Part shown: positions 7,755-15,989 of the stretch, piece after piece
How the letters are laid out: the number at the start of each line of letters is the position of its first letter
How positions within the stretch are numbered: the stretch's first letter is position 1
NCBI RefSeq assembly: GCF_050874005.1
Contig: NZ_JBNMJV010000006.1
Coordinates: 1 to 64,000 of the forward strand
Origin: Huintestinicola sp050874005
Lineage (GTDB): Bacteria; Bacillota; Clostridia; Oscillospirales; Ruminococcaceae
DNA: 64,000 nucleotides
Direction: 5' to 3'
The notes under the pieces: generated by a model
The model's input: the letters and a program-made list of their open reading frames with translations, nothing else
Database searches by the model: none
What the model was told of the DNA's origin: nothing
Position numbers and translations under genes: made by a program

Positions 7755-7782
7755 ATTATATCACAAAACTTTACAAATACAA
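7755..7782 (-). promoter_or_regulatory. Promoter of the ABC importer operon
   Basis: On the minus strand TTGTAT (7777-7782), 16 bases and TATAAT (7755-7760) lie about 80 bases before the lipoprotein start. A small inverted repeat, GCTTTAAAG (7713-7738 area), follows in the leader. Confidence 0.6.
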
Positions 7783-7961
7783 TACATTTTTAATGAATAA
7801 ATATCAAAATATAATTTTTGATGAATTCTGCGTAAAATCAAGGCGCAGATCACCTTATTTGTTCCGGCTGTTATGATGATCCTTATGCAGTTTTCAGCGA
7901 GAATGAGGTAAAAACATTATTATTTGCAGCCTGACTAATTTAAAAATCATATTATTTTCCC

Positions 7962-8004
7962 TTGACATTCTGAAACTGATATGGTATAATTGTAGCGTGC
8001 TACA
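7962..8004 (+). promoter_or_regulatory. marR promoter with palindromic operator
   Basis: TTGACA (7962-7967), a 17-base spacer and TATAAT (7985-7990) form a near-perfect promoter. The palindrome TGTAGC-GT-GCTACA (7991-8004) begins at the next base and covers the start site. The same 14 bases recur at 8483-8496 before the downstream ABC gene, which marks them as the operator of the MarR protein. The rest of the 355-base gap (7674-7961) holds only the divergent promoter. Confidence 0.85.
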
Positions 8005-8028
8005 CAATTGGACCGCAGGGGGTGAATT

Positions 8029-8445
8029 ATGACAGATAAGGACATAGGACCGCTGATAAAAAGGGTAAACGACAAGCTGAAAGCGGCAGCCGACGCTTCT
8101 CTTAAAGAAAGCGGCCTGACATTTTCCCAGACCATTGTTATGGAATTTGTTCACTCGCAGGGAGGACAAACCACTCAGAAAGAGATCGAGGATCATATGC
8201 AGGTCTCTCACCCGACAGTTGTGGGAATTGTTACACGGCTTGAAAAAAACGGATTTCTCACCTGTTGTATGGACGAAACAGACCGCCGCATCAAGATCGT
8301 ACGTGAAACTGATAAAGCTGTTGAAGCTAAAAACACTATGTGTGCTGAAGCGCAGAAAACAGAACGCAGGATAACAGCTGGTCTTTCCGATAAGGACCTT
8401 GAAGATCTGCGGCGAATGCTGAATACTATTTACAATAATATTTGA
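8029..8445 (+). CDS. MarR-family transcriptional regulator
   Basis: The protein has 138 residues with a GGGGG-rich site before ATG 8029. The winged helix spans about residues 35-95: QKEIEDHMQVSHPTVVGIVT is the recognition helix region and DETDRRIKI the wing. MarR dimers bind short palindromes and release them on binding a ligand. The operator next to its own promoter and again before the ABC gene indicates repression of itself and of the exporter. The exporter gene is now broken, so this regulator may have lost its main target. Confidence 0.92.
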   Translation: MTDKDIGPLIKRVNDKLKAAADASLKESGLTFSQTIVMEFVHSQGGQTTQKEIEDHMQVSHPTVVGIVTRLEKNGFLTCCMDETDRRIKIVRETDKAVEAKNTMCAEAQKTERRITAGLSDKDLEDLRRMLNTIYNNI

Positions 8446-8446
8446 T

Positions 8447-8467
8447 AAACAGCTCATTGAGCTGTTT
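8447..8467 (+). terminator. Hairpin after marR
   Basis: AAACAGCTC pairs with GAGCTGTTT around a three-base loop, starting right at the marR stop. The following ATTAAAAG is a poor T run, so it may only attenuate read-through. Confidence 0.4.
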
Positions 8468-8482
8468 ATTAAAAGCCAAAAG

Positions 8483-8496
8483 TGTAGCGTGCTACA
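8483..8496 (+). promoter_or_regulatory. Second MarR operator, before the ABC exporter gene
   Basis: TGTAGCGTGCTACA is identical to the site at 7991-8004. It lies 24 bases before the ATG of the exporter gene and 38 bases after the marR stop, where it can block elongation or a weak internal promoter. Confidence 0.8.
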
Positions 8497-8519
8497 TAAA
8501 TTGTAAGGAGGTAATTCAA

Positions 8520-9275
8520 ATGATAAAAACGCTGATGGGGAGCCTTCGTGAATATAAGAAAGGCTCCTTGGCAACCATTTTTCTGTCGGTACTGGAAGCA
8601 GCTTTCGAGATACTTATTCCCCTTTGTATGGCAAAGGTCATCGACTGCGGAGTTGACGCAGGAAATATGAATGCAGTATGGAAATACGGCATAATTCTTC
8701 TTGCCTGCGCCCTGTTTCAGCTTCTTACGGGAGTCCTTGCCGCTCACGTGTCTGCACGGACATCTGTGGGCTTCTCGGCAAATCTGAGACAGGATATGTT
8801 CGACAACGTACAGACCTTTTCCTTTTCAAATATCGACAAATTCTCCACGGCTTCTATCGTGACCCGCCTGACCACCGACGTTACTAACATTCAGAACGCT
8901 TATCAGATGCTTATCCGTATGGCAATAAGAGGACCTGTAATGCTGATTTTTTCTATGATAGTTACCTTCAGGATAAACAGCGCCATTGCCTTGATATTCC
9001 TTGCTGTAATTCCTGTTATGACCGCCCTGCTTCTGCTTATAATAAAAAAAGTCAATCCCATTTTCGGCAGAGTGTTCCGGACGTACGACGAGCTTAACAA
9101 CGTTGTGCAGGAGAATGTACGGGGAATACGTGTTGTAAAATCCTTTGACCGTGAGGAGTACGAAACAGCCAAATTCAAGGAAATATCCGCACGTATCTAT
9201 AACGACTTTGCCAAGGGCGAAAGGCTTCTTGCCTTCAACTCTCCCATAATGCAGTTTTTTATGTACGGCTGTAAA
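8520..9275 (+). pseudogene. Truncated ABC exporter (membrane domain only)
   Basis: The gene starts at ATG 8520 behind AAGGAGGTAATTC. About 252 residues match the first part of a type IV ABC exporter: MIKTLMGSLREYKKGSLATI, helices 1-4, and the coupling segment ENVRGIRVVKSFDREEYE. Homology stops at MQFFMYGC near 9272. The rest of the membrane domain and the whole ATP-binding domain are missing, and the frame runs on through unrelated DNA to a stop at 9359. It resembles the intact exporter half encoded at 48257. No missing half occurs elsewhere in the window. It cannot transport on its own. Confidence 0.85.
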
Positions 9276-9320
9276 GTAATAATATATCAGAGGTTTCTTT
9301 GGCTTTTGTACTTCATTCAT
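9276..9320 (-). pseudogene. ftsH: ftsH-like 5' stub (about 15 codons)
   Basis: On the minus strand, ATG 9320 follows GAAAGGATATGAG and encodes MNEVQKPKKPLIYYY. KKPLIYYY is, in my recollection, the start of clostridial FtsH membrane proteases, where it precedes the first membrane helix. Here the reading passes straight into antisense of the truncated ABC exporter, so only the first 15 codons survive. It lies 18 bases after the GH3 stop, suggesting the original order GH3-ftsH. The identification rests on a short motif. Confidence 0.5.
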
Positions 9321-9338
9321 TTTCTCATATCCTTTCGT

Positions 9339-11087
9339 TTACAGCCGTGCGTCAGCTAAGCCGCAGAAGCTGTCTATAGGGCCTTTGCCGTAAAATGAGG
9401 AGGGACCTTTCATCAGCTTGTCCACCAAAGCGTCAATGGTGGCTTCTTTTGAGTCGTAGGTGTTGATATACGTCCGTGCCTGAGGAATATCCGCAAGCAT
9501 AGTAGGGGACTCGCAGCCAACGACTATCACAGGCACCTCGAACACATACCAGGGTATCTCTCCGCCGCCTTTGGATAATCCGAAGCTTGGTCTGCCCGAC
9601 TGCACATCGCACACCGTGATAACAAGGTCCATTTTCGATGTTAGATCCGCCACAGCGGTTTTCCCTGCGAAAAATTCATTCAGCTCGGGCTTTTCTCCCG
9701 ATCGTGCCTGCTGCAGCATTTTATCAAGAGGATTTTCGTAAACAAATACCTCAAAGCCTTTTTCCGTAAGCTTTTCTTTTAACAGCTCCACAGGACTTCC
9801 GCCGCTCATACCGACTGCCTTCATCAGCGCAGTCATACCGTTTTCCGCACCCTTTACGTGAACAAGCATTATGCGCTTGTAACGCCCGGGAGTAACGGGC
9901 AGTACGTCTTTGTCCTTGTATTTTACAAGTGTGATACCCTTTTCGCTTATTTCCTTCTGCACTTTGAGATATTCTTTCTTTCCGAGAACGGCGGACATTT
10001 TCTCCTCCGTCGGAACAAGCTGCTCTTTCGGCTTTTTGTTAAGACCCATATGGGCTTTCAGAGCTAAAATACGGGTAAGTGCCTCGTTTATGCGGGTCTC
10101 CGAAATTATGCCGTCACGGTAAGCATTTAACATAACCTCAAAATCCTCGTCTGCGTCGTTAAAGAAAAGAAGCATATCGCAGCCTGCGTTGATGGCTTTC
10201 GGCAGCATTTCACAGCGCTTCATACGGCAGGTCATTCCCACCATATGAGAAGCGTCGGTGATGACAAGACCGTTAAATCCTAAACGCTCCCTGAGAAGCC
10301 CTGTTATCACTTCACGGCTGAGGGTTGCGGGCAGCATATCCTCGTCCTTTACATTGGGTTTTGCAGCCTTGATATATTCGGGCAGCATAATATGACCTGC
10401 CATAACTGCTTCAAGCCCGTTCTTAAACAGCGTCTTGTAGACTTTTCCGTAGGTCGCATTCCACTTGCGTAAAGAAAAGCTGTTGACGTTGTTTGACAGG
10501 TGTGCGTCACGGAAATCCAGACCGTTTCCGGGAAAATGTTTTGCTGCACAGGCAAAGCCGTCAATGGTATGAGCGCCTTTAAGATATTCTGCGCTCATTC
10601 GGGCAGTCATATCGGGGTCGCTTCCGAAAGCACGGGAAATAATTTCCGTGTTCTGCCAGTTATACGCAATATCGCATACAGGCGCAAAAGCTATATTGCA
10701 CCCGATGGCGGCAGCTTCTTCATTGGACATCTTTCCCAGATGATAAGCATATTTCTTTTCGCCTGTAGCCCCGACCTTTATTCCCGAGCCGATGTAGGTG
10801 CCGTCAGCGCAGGCACCGTTTCCGCCCGATTCGGTATTGCAGGCGATGAACAGGGGAATCTTTGAAGAGCGCTGCAAAACCTCATTGTGCTTTCTTATGA
10901 CCGCTCCCGTCGCAGGATTATAGCGGCAGCCTCCGATATGATACTTTGATGTAAGCTCTCTCAGATATTTCTCGTCACAGGAAGCGGAGATGCCGAAAAA
11001 AAGCTGTCCTATCTTTTCTTCGTCGCTCATACCTGCGATGGTATCCTCCACCCATTTAATATCCTCATCGGTAAGGCAGAAGGGCAC
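9339..11087 (-). CDS. Glycoside hydrolase family 3 (NagZ-like), start region lost
   Basis: The protein has 582 residues from GTG 11087. Motifs are KHFPG (183-187), the Asp-x-His pair of N-acetylglucosaminidases (DAH 194-196) and the nucleophile Asp278 in LVITDAS. This points to a beta-N-acetylhexosaminidase acting on cell-wall or host glycans, with a C-terminal Rossmann-like domain from about 390. There is no signal peptide. The GTG lacks a ribosome site; the bases before it read NLKD in frame, then meet a stop, so the true ATG was probably lost at a junction with the neighbouring gene near 11100. Expression may therefore be poor. Confidence 0.82.
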   Translation of the reverse strand: MPFCLTDEDIKWVEDTIAGMSDEEKIGQLFFGISASCDEKYLRELTSKYHIGGCRYNPATGAVIRKHNEVLQRSSKIPLFIACNTESGGNGACADGTYIGSGIKVGATGEKKYAYHLGKMSNEEAAAIGCNIAFAPVCDIAYNWQNTEIISRAFGSDPDMTARMSAEYLKGAHTIDGFACAAKHFPGNGLDFRDAHLSNNVNSFSLRKWNATYGKVYKTLFKNGLEAVMAGHIMLPEYIKAAKPNVKDEDMLPATLSREVITGLLRERLGFNGLVITDASHMVGMTCRMKRCEMLPKAINAGCDMLLFFNDADEDFEVMLNAYRDGIISETRINEALTRILALKAHMGLNKKPKEQLVPTEEKMSAVLGKKEYLKVQKEISEKGITLVKYKDKDVLPVTPGRYKRIMLVHVKGAENGMTALMKAVGMSGGSPVELLKEKLTEKGFEVFVYENPLDKMLQQARSGEKPELNEFFAGKTAVADLTSKMDLVITVCDVQSGRPSFGLSKGGGEIPWYVFEVPVIVVGCESPTMLADIPQARTYINTYDSKEATIDALVDKLMKGPSSFYGKGPIDSFCGLADARL

Positions 11088-12831
11088 GTCTTTTAAATTT
11101 AAAGGACTTCACTTCATAATCATCACTTGACATCGAATCAAGCATACCGCTCAGATTGCCGCCGAAGGTGTCGTCTATTTTATCTGTTTCGGAGCGGAGT
11201 TCGGAAGTGCCGTCCTGCATTTCAGCCGCACCGTCCATAAGCTCCTTTGCGCCGTCTGCAAGGTCGGCTCCGCCATCGGTAAGCTCCTTTGCACCGTCGG
11301 AAATTTCAGCAAAACCGTCGGCAAGCTTTTTAACGCCATCCGTGTATTCTCCGATACCGTCGTCGAGCTTTTTATATTCGGAAACAAGAGTGTTTATTCC
11401 GTCTGAAAGCTCGGACATATTCAAAAGCATTTCCGAAAATGAAACATAAAGACCGTTTATCGCCTTGTCAAATTCCGCATATTTTGCTTTTAACTCCTTT
11501 GCGCCCGCTTCAAGCTGTGCAGAAGCCTGCGAAACGCTGTTCAGATAGGTTTCCGTACCGCCCAGAGCCGCATTGCTGCCCATAAGCAGGGTAAGAGTGC
11601 TTTCAAGCTGTTCGGTCTGCGCTTTCAGCTTTTCTGCTTCCTCGGCATACTGAGGTACCTTTTCTATTTTTGCAAGCTGAGTTTTAAGCTCGGTTATCTG
11701 TGCAGTAAGCTGTGAGATCGCCTGCTCGTTCCCTGCTTTCAGGGCATCTATGTCAAGACCGTTTGCGTTCATTGCCGCCTTGTAGCTTTCGTGATCAAGG
11801 CTTTTACTAAGCTTGACAATTCCGCCGTAAAGCTCGTCAATTCCCGTTCTTATCTGCGCCGAAGCGGAAACAAGCTGCACCAGTTCGTCTGTGTCTGATG
11901 ATACCGCCGAAAGAGAGGTCTGAATTTTAATAAGCGCATTTTTTACTTCCGCAGAACCGTCCACAAGCTCCGAGGACTTTTCGTTTAACTCGGAAAGTCC
12001 GTCCTGTGCCTCGGCAATACCGTCACGAAGCTTTTGTATTCCCTCGTTCAGGTCGGAAACGCCGTCGTTAAGCTCCGCAGTACCGTCATAAAGCTCCCTT
12101 GCACCGTCGTCAAGCTCTTTGGCGCCGTCTGTAAGCTCATTTATTTTATCGTTTATCTCATCATCGTCAATGTCGATGTCCAGATTCATTTTTATGCCGT
12201 TTATGGAGCCTTCCGCCATTTCAAAATCCGTTACATCGGCAAATACAGACCTTTCAAGCCCCTTATCGGGCAGAACGGTGTAGGTTATCTGCTTTTTGCC
12301 GCCAACGTTTGCAATGGTCGCTCCATCTGCTGTAATATTTCTGCAAAGCTCCGTATCAAGGGTAAAGGAGCATTGCAAAGCGTAGTTTTCATAATGTTCC
12401 GAGCTGCATTTTTCGTTTTCGGAAATGCTTATCCTTATTTCGAGAGCGCCGCTTTTGCCGGCAATTTCTTCTGCGGAAAGCTCCTCACCGTCAAGGAAAA
12501 ATTTTATGGAGATATTCCAGGGTATCTCGGCATTTTTCAGCGTGCCCTGATAATACACCCTGCCGTTTTCGGGTGATGAAAAGCTTATCTCATCGCCATT
12601 TTGTGTGATATTCTCGTCAATGTTCAGCAGCTTAACATCGGTATATTCACCGTAATCGGTTATGTCCCCTCCGTCGAAACTGTTCACCGCATAAACGCTG
12701 TTCACGCTTCCATCTGCTCCCGACATTACATAGATGACCTCTTCCTTTTCGGCTGCAAAAACAGGCATTGCAGAAGCTGATACAAGGCTCAGCGCAAGTA
12801 TTTTCGAAATAATTTTATATGAATTTTTCAT
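11065..12831 (-). CDS. Secreted coiled-coil protein (YhgE-like repeats), C-terminus lost
   Basis: The protein has 588 residues, ATG 12831 after AAGGAGAAATTCAG, with a signal peptide ending near AFA-AE. A beta-rich domain (about 30-215) is followed by a long helical rod made of GAKELxDG-type repeats (about 220-320 and 480-560), as in YhgE/Pip-like proteins. It follows the MMPL gene by 12 bases, a common pair. The natural C-terminus, usually a further stretch and an anchor, is missing: after MSSDDYEVKSF the frame enters the GH3 gene and adds KFKRRALLPYR. It is probably a truncated partner of the exporter. Confidence 0.75.
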   Translation of the reverse strand: MKNSYKIISKILALSLVSASAMPVFAAEKEEVIYVMSGADGSVNSVYAVNSFDGGDITDYGEYTDVKLLNIDENITQNGDEISFSSPENGRVYYQGTLKNAEIPWNISIKFFLDGEELSAEEIAGKSGALEIRISISENEKCSSEHYENYALQCSFTLDTELCRNITADGATIANVGGKKQITYTVLPDKGLERSVFADVTDFEMAEGSINGIKMNLDIDIDDDEINDKINELTDGAKELDDGARELYDGTAELNDGVSDLNEGIQKLRDGIAEAQDGLSELNEKSSELVDGSAEVKNALIKIQTSLSAVSSDTDELVQLVSASAQIRTGIDELYGGIVKLSKSLDHESYKAAMNANGLDIDALKAGNEQAISQLTAQITELKTQLAKIEKVPQYAEEAEKLKAQTEQLESTLTLLMGSNAALGGTETYLNSVSQASAQLEAGAKELKAKYAEFDKAINGLYVSFSEMLLNMSELSDGINTLVSEYKKLDDGIGEYTDGVKKLADGFAEISDGAKELTDGGADLADGAKELMDGAAEMQDGTSELRSETDKIDDTFGGNLSGMLDSMSSDDYEVKSFKFKRRALLPYR

Positions 12832-12843
12832 CTGAATTTCTCC

Positions 12844-14904
12844 TTACTTATTTGGTACAAAATTTGCTTTTAATGTTGTTCTGCGTATCGCTCCGTCAAA
12901 TATGTACAAGAGTCCCGGAAGAACAAAAAATACTATCACAAGGGAGAATATTGCTCCAACTCCCACAAACATTCCAAGCTGGGCGAGAAGTCCGTGAGTG
13001 GAAAGATTGCCGAGAAGCAGTCCCACGACCGTGAGCACGCTGCCCGAGGTGAGTATCGAAACGGAAACCGTGGAAATTGTTTTCGGCACAGCTTCCTTTT
13101 TAGGCATACTGCGGCGGAATTCAAGATATCTGTCCGTCATAAGTATCGCATAGTCCACCGTTGCGCCAAGCTGAACGGAGCTTATTATCAGGTATGCGAT
13201 GTAGAACACGCTGCTGTCCTTGAAATACGGCAGAGAAAGATTGAGCCATATCGCCGTTTCAATTGCAAGCACAAGTATAACGGGAAGCGAAAGGAATCTC
13301 ATAGTCAGAAGCAGGACGATAAATACAGCGCCTATGGCAATAAGATTTACCTTTACCATATCCTTTGTTACCGTGTCCATAAGGTCGTATGTGCTTACGC
13401 CCTCACCTGCAAGATAATAATCGCCTGCATAATATTTTTCACATATATCACGGATATTTTCGATAAGCGCAAAGGTCTCGCTGCCCTCGTAATATGCGTC
13501 GGCGCTTAACACCATTCTGCTGTAATTTTCGGAGCATAGCATTGAATAGGTTTCGCTGTCAAGATACTGCTCGGGTATCTCTGCGCCTACCGTATCAACG
13601 TAGGAAATTATATCCTTGATCTGAGGAAGAGTCTGAAGCTCGTCGGACAGCGCCTTTTCCGTCTGACGGCTGCCGTTCGGAACAAGTACCACATAAGTAT
13701 CCTGCTTTCCGAAGACCGCCTCTATCTTCGCCGTATCTGCACCGAGACGGGTATCTGTGCCGAAAATGTGTGATGAGCCGTAATAAAAATCGTTGGCGTT
13801 TGAAGCAAGATAAACGGGCGCAATTATTATGGCGAAAACTATTGCCATAGGGATCATAATTTTGCTTACAGCTTTGCCGAATTTGTCAAATTTCGGAACA
13901 AGAGGACGGTGACGTGTCTTGTCAAGAAGCTTGTATGTAAGCATTGTCAGGCAGGGCATAAATACAAACACGCAGATAAGGCTTATTGCAACGCCCTTTG
14001 CAAGTGCAAATCCCAGGTCGGGACCTATCTTGAAGCGCATAAGTCCCAGGGCAAGAAATCCTATTACCGTAGTAAGTCCGCTTGACAAAATAGAACCGGT
14101 GGATTTGGTGAGAGCGTCAGCCATTGCTTCTTTGGGGTCGGTAAATTCCTTTCTGCTTTCCTCGAAGCGGTGCAGCAGGAATACGGAATAGTCCAGAGAA
14201 ACCGCAAGCTGGAGCACCATTCCTGCGGCGTTGGTAACAAAGCTTATCTCTCCGAAAATAATATTGCTGCCTGCGTTTATCATAAGCGAAACGCCAAGCC
14301 CCGCCATTATAACAACAGGCTCTATCCAGGAATTTGTGGTAAGGAGCAGCACGATAATTACAAAAATAACTGCTATAAGAGTTATGAGTGAAATTTCGCT
14401 TACGGTGCTTTCGGTTGCCACCGCCGTTGATACAGCAGAGCCTGTCAGGGAGTTTTTATCGCCGATAATATCCCGTATCTCATTCACCGCAGACTGATTT
14501 TTCTCCTCGGATATGGTCACGGTCAAAAGAGCGTTCCCGTCTTTATAGTAGGTTTCCACAGTATCTGCGTCCATAGTTTCAATAGGCTGTGTGATGTCAC
14601 AGGAATCGTCAAGCCACATTACATCGTCCACACCGTCCACACCCGATATCTTTTCCTTGTAATCAAGCGCCTGCGGAACAGTAACGTCCATTAACATTAC
14701 TCTTGCGTTGGGTATGCCGCCGTCAAATTCCTGCTCCATAACATCAAGAGAAACTGTGGAGCGGCTGTCGTCGGGAAGATAGTCGTTCATATCGTAATTT
14801 ACCGGGATAAGCGGCTTGCACAGGGCAAAGAATGCTGTCAGCAGCACGAATATCACGGTCATTAAAACAGGGTGGGAAATTACTTTTTTATAAAACTTTT
14901 TCAT
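12844..14904 (-). CDS. MMPL/RND-family membrane transporter
   Basis: The protein has 686 residues with 11-12 membrane helices in two halves, each with a large extracellular loop (about 35-165 and 365-525). Landmarks are the Asp in ALDYSVFLLHRF and in TVDYAILMTDR, the proton-relay positions of the MmpL/YdfJ group. It would export a lipid or hydrophobic compound using the proton gradient. The start ATG 14904 overlaps the upstream gene by 17 bases, with AAAGGAGG inside that gene. It is followed by the coiled-coil protein gene and faces the TetR gene at 15990. Confidence 0.88.
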   Translation of the reverse strand: MKKFYKKVISHPVLMTVIFVLLTAFFALCKPLIPVNYDMNDYLPDDSRSTVSLDVMEQEFDGGIPNARVMLMDVTVPQALDYKEKISGVDGVDDVMWLDDSCDITQPIETMDADTVETYYKDGNALLTVTISEEKNQSAVNEIRDIIGDKNSLTGSAVSTAVATESTVSEISLITLIAVIFVIIVLLLTTNSWIEPVVIMAGLGVSLMINAGSNIIFGEISFVTNAAGMVLQLAVSLDYSVFLLHRFEESRKEFTDPKEAMADALTKSTGSILSSGLTTVIGFLALGLMRFKIGPDLGFALAKGVAISLICVFVFMPCLTMLTYKLLDKTRHRPLVPKFDKFGKAVSKIMIPMAIVFAIIIAPVYLASNANDFYYGSSHIFGTDTRLGADTAKIEAVFGKQDTYVVLVPNGSRQTEKALSDELQTLPQIKDIISYVDTVGAEIPEQYLDSETYSMLCSENYSRMVLSADAYYEGSETFALIENIRDICEKYYAGDYYLAGEGVSTYDLMDTVTKDMVKVNLIAIGAVFIVLLLTMRFLSLPVILVLAIETAIWLNLSLPYFKDSSVFYIAYLIISSVQLGATVDYAILMTDRYLEFRRSMPKKEAVPKTISTVSVSILTSGSVLTVVGLLLGNLSTHGLLAQLGMFVGVGAIFSLVIVFFVLPGLLYIFDGAIRRTTLKANFVPNK

Positions 14905-15217
14905 TCTCGGAAATGACCTCCTTTATAACGCCTTTCATCAGCAGGCGTGTTTTTCCGTCGAAAAGAGTTATCTCCAGCTTGTCGGGATAAATGTATCCGT
15001 CTCCCCGGAAATTATATTTGCTGACAATGGTTTTCAGCGTTCCGCTGATACTGCATTTCCCGGTCGGCTCGATTTTTGCCAGGTACGGATTTTTTCCTCC
15101 GAGTATCTCGATATATCCGCTTTCGGAGCCTCTGTTGTATTCGGCGTATCTTGTTAAGGTCCCGCATTTTACGCCAAGCTGTGTGTCAAGCGTGACGCTG
15201 TATTTGTAAATTTTCAT
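14888..15217 (-). CDS. Small conserved protein of the MMPL operon
   Basis: The protein has 109 residues, with ATG 15217 overlapping the TGA of the kinase-like gene (ATGA). It is predicted to be all-beta, with repeated aromatic and Gly residues (GYIEILGGKNPYLAKIEP, NFRGDGYIYPDKLEITLFDG), and has no signal peptide. It resembles small lipocalin-like or DUF domains seen next to MMPL exporters, but I cannot name the family. Its coupling on both sides indicates that it is made together with the transporter. Confidence 0.6.
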   Translation of the reverse strand: MKIYKYSVTLDTQLGVKCGTLTRYAEYNRGSESGYIEILGGKNPYLAKIEPTGKCSISGTLKTIVSKYNFRGDGYIYPDKLEITLFDGKTRLLMKGVIKEVISENEKVL

Positions 15218-15810
15218 TTCATCATTCCCCTGAAATTTGCGATGATCTCAGCAGTTCTCTCTATGCCGAAGGAAGCGCTGTTAAAACATATATCATAGCC
15301 GCAGGGCTTTCCCCAGCTCCTTCCCGTATAGTATTCATAGTAGCTTTTACGCTGTTTGTCTGTTCAGGAAATAAGTGCGGCGGCTTCCTTATTCGTAAGC
15401 GCTCTTATATTTGATATGCGCTTGATGCGTTCTTCAAGCGGTGCGGCTATGAATACGCTTAAATGCTTTATTCCCGCATTGTCCAGGATATGATCCGCAC
15501 AGCGCCCCACGATAACGCAGTCCGACCCCGAAGCATATTCCAGCACAAGCCTGCTCTGTATCCTGAAAAGTATCTCGTTTGCGGACATTCCCCGAAAGTC
15601 CTCCGCCGTATTGTAATGGACCGTATAAAGCCAGCTGTTTTCCTTTTTCTCGTCGGCTTGTTCAAGTATCTCCGACTTTAATCCGCTTGCACTTTCCGCC
15701 GCTTCGATAAATTCCTTGTCATAAAGGGGAATGCCAAGCCAGCGGGCAACATCTGCCCCTATTTCGTGTCCTCCGCTGCCAAATTCACGTCCGATCGTAT
15801 ATATCATCAA
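15214..15810 (-). pseudogene. Cytidylate kinase-like protein with in-frame TGA
   Basis: The reading frame (198 codons) starts MIYTIGREFGSGGHEIGADV, the P-loop of the cytidylate kinase-like family (PF13189). It meets a TGA at 15364-15366 after AAALIS. Past the stop, the same frame continues TDKQRKSYYEYYTG, SWGKPCGYDICFNS and FGIERTAEII, exactly the expected family C-terminus. It ends at a TGA that overlaps the next gene's ATG. This is a nonsense mutation (for example CGA to TGA), a sequencing error, or read-through. Without the last 49 residues the lid and base-binding parts are missing. Confidence 0.8.
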
Positions 15811-15898
15811 GATTACCGCCTTTCATATTTGATAAGATAAATATACTTCATCCGTCAGGAAATTAAAACGGATAATTTCGGTATAGTGTGTAAAATAC

Positions 15899-15971
15899 GG
15901 ACAGATGTCCCAAATTGACGTTCAAATCAAATGGATTGACCATTGAATTATTTTACGGACAAGTGTATAAT
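15899..15971 (+). promoter_or_regulatory. tetR promoter and paired TetR operators
   Basis: TTGAAT (15943-15948), 17 bases and TATAAT (15966-15971) drive the tetR gene. A palindrome GGACA-GA-TGTCC lies at 15899-15910 and a half-match GGACAAGTGT at 15957-15966, inside the promoter spacer; both are preceded by TAC. The first could control the divergent kinase-MMPL operon and the second tetR itself. Confidence 0.6.
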
Positions 15972-15989
15972 AAATCCGGAGGCGATAGA

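Noticed and set aside
15364..15366. TGA as selenocysteine or tryptophan codon
   Set aside because: No selenocysteine insertion hairpin is evident right after it, Cys is not expected at this family position, and other genes here end normally with TGA.
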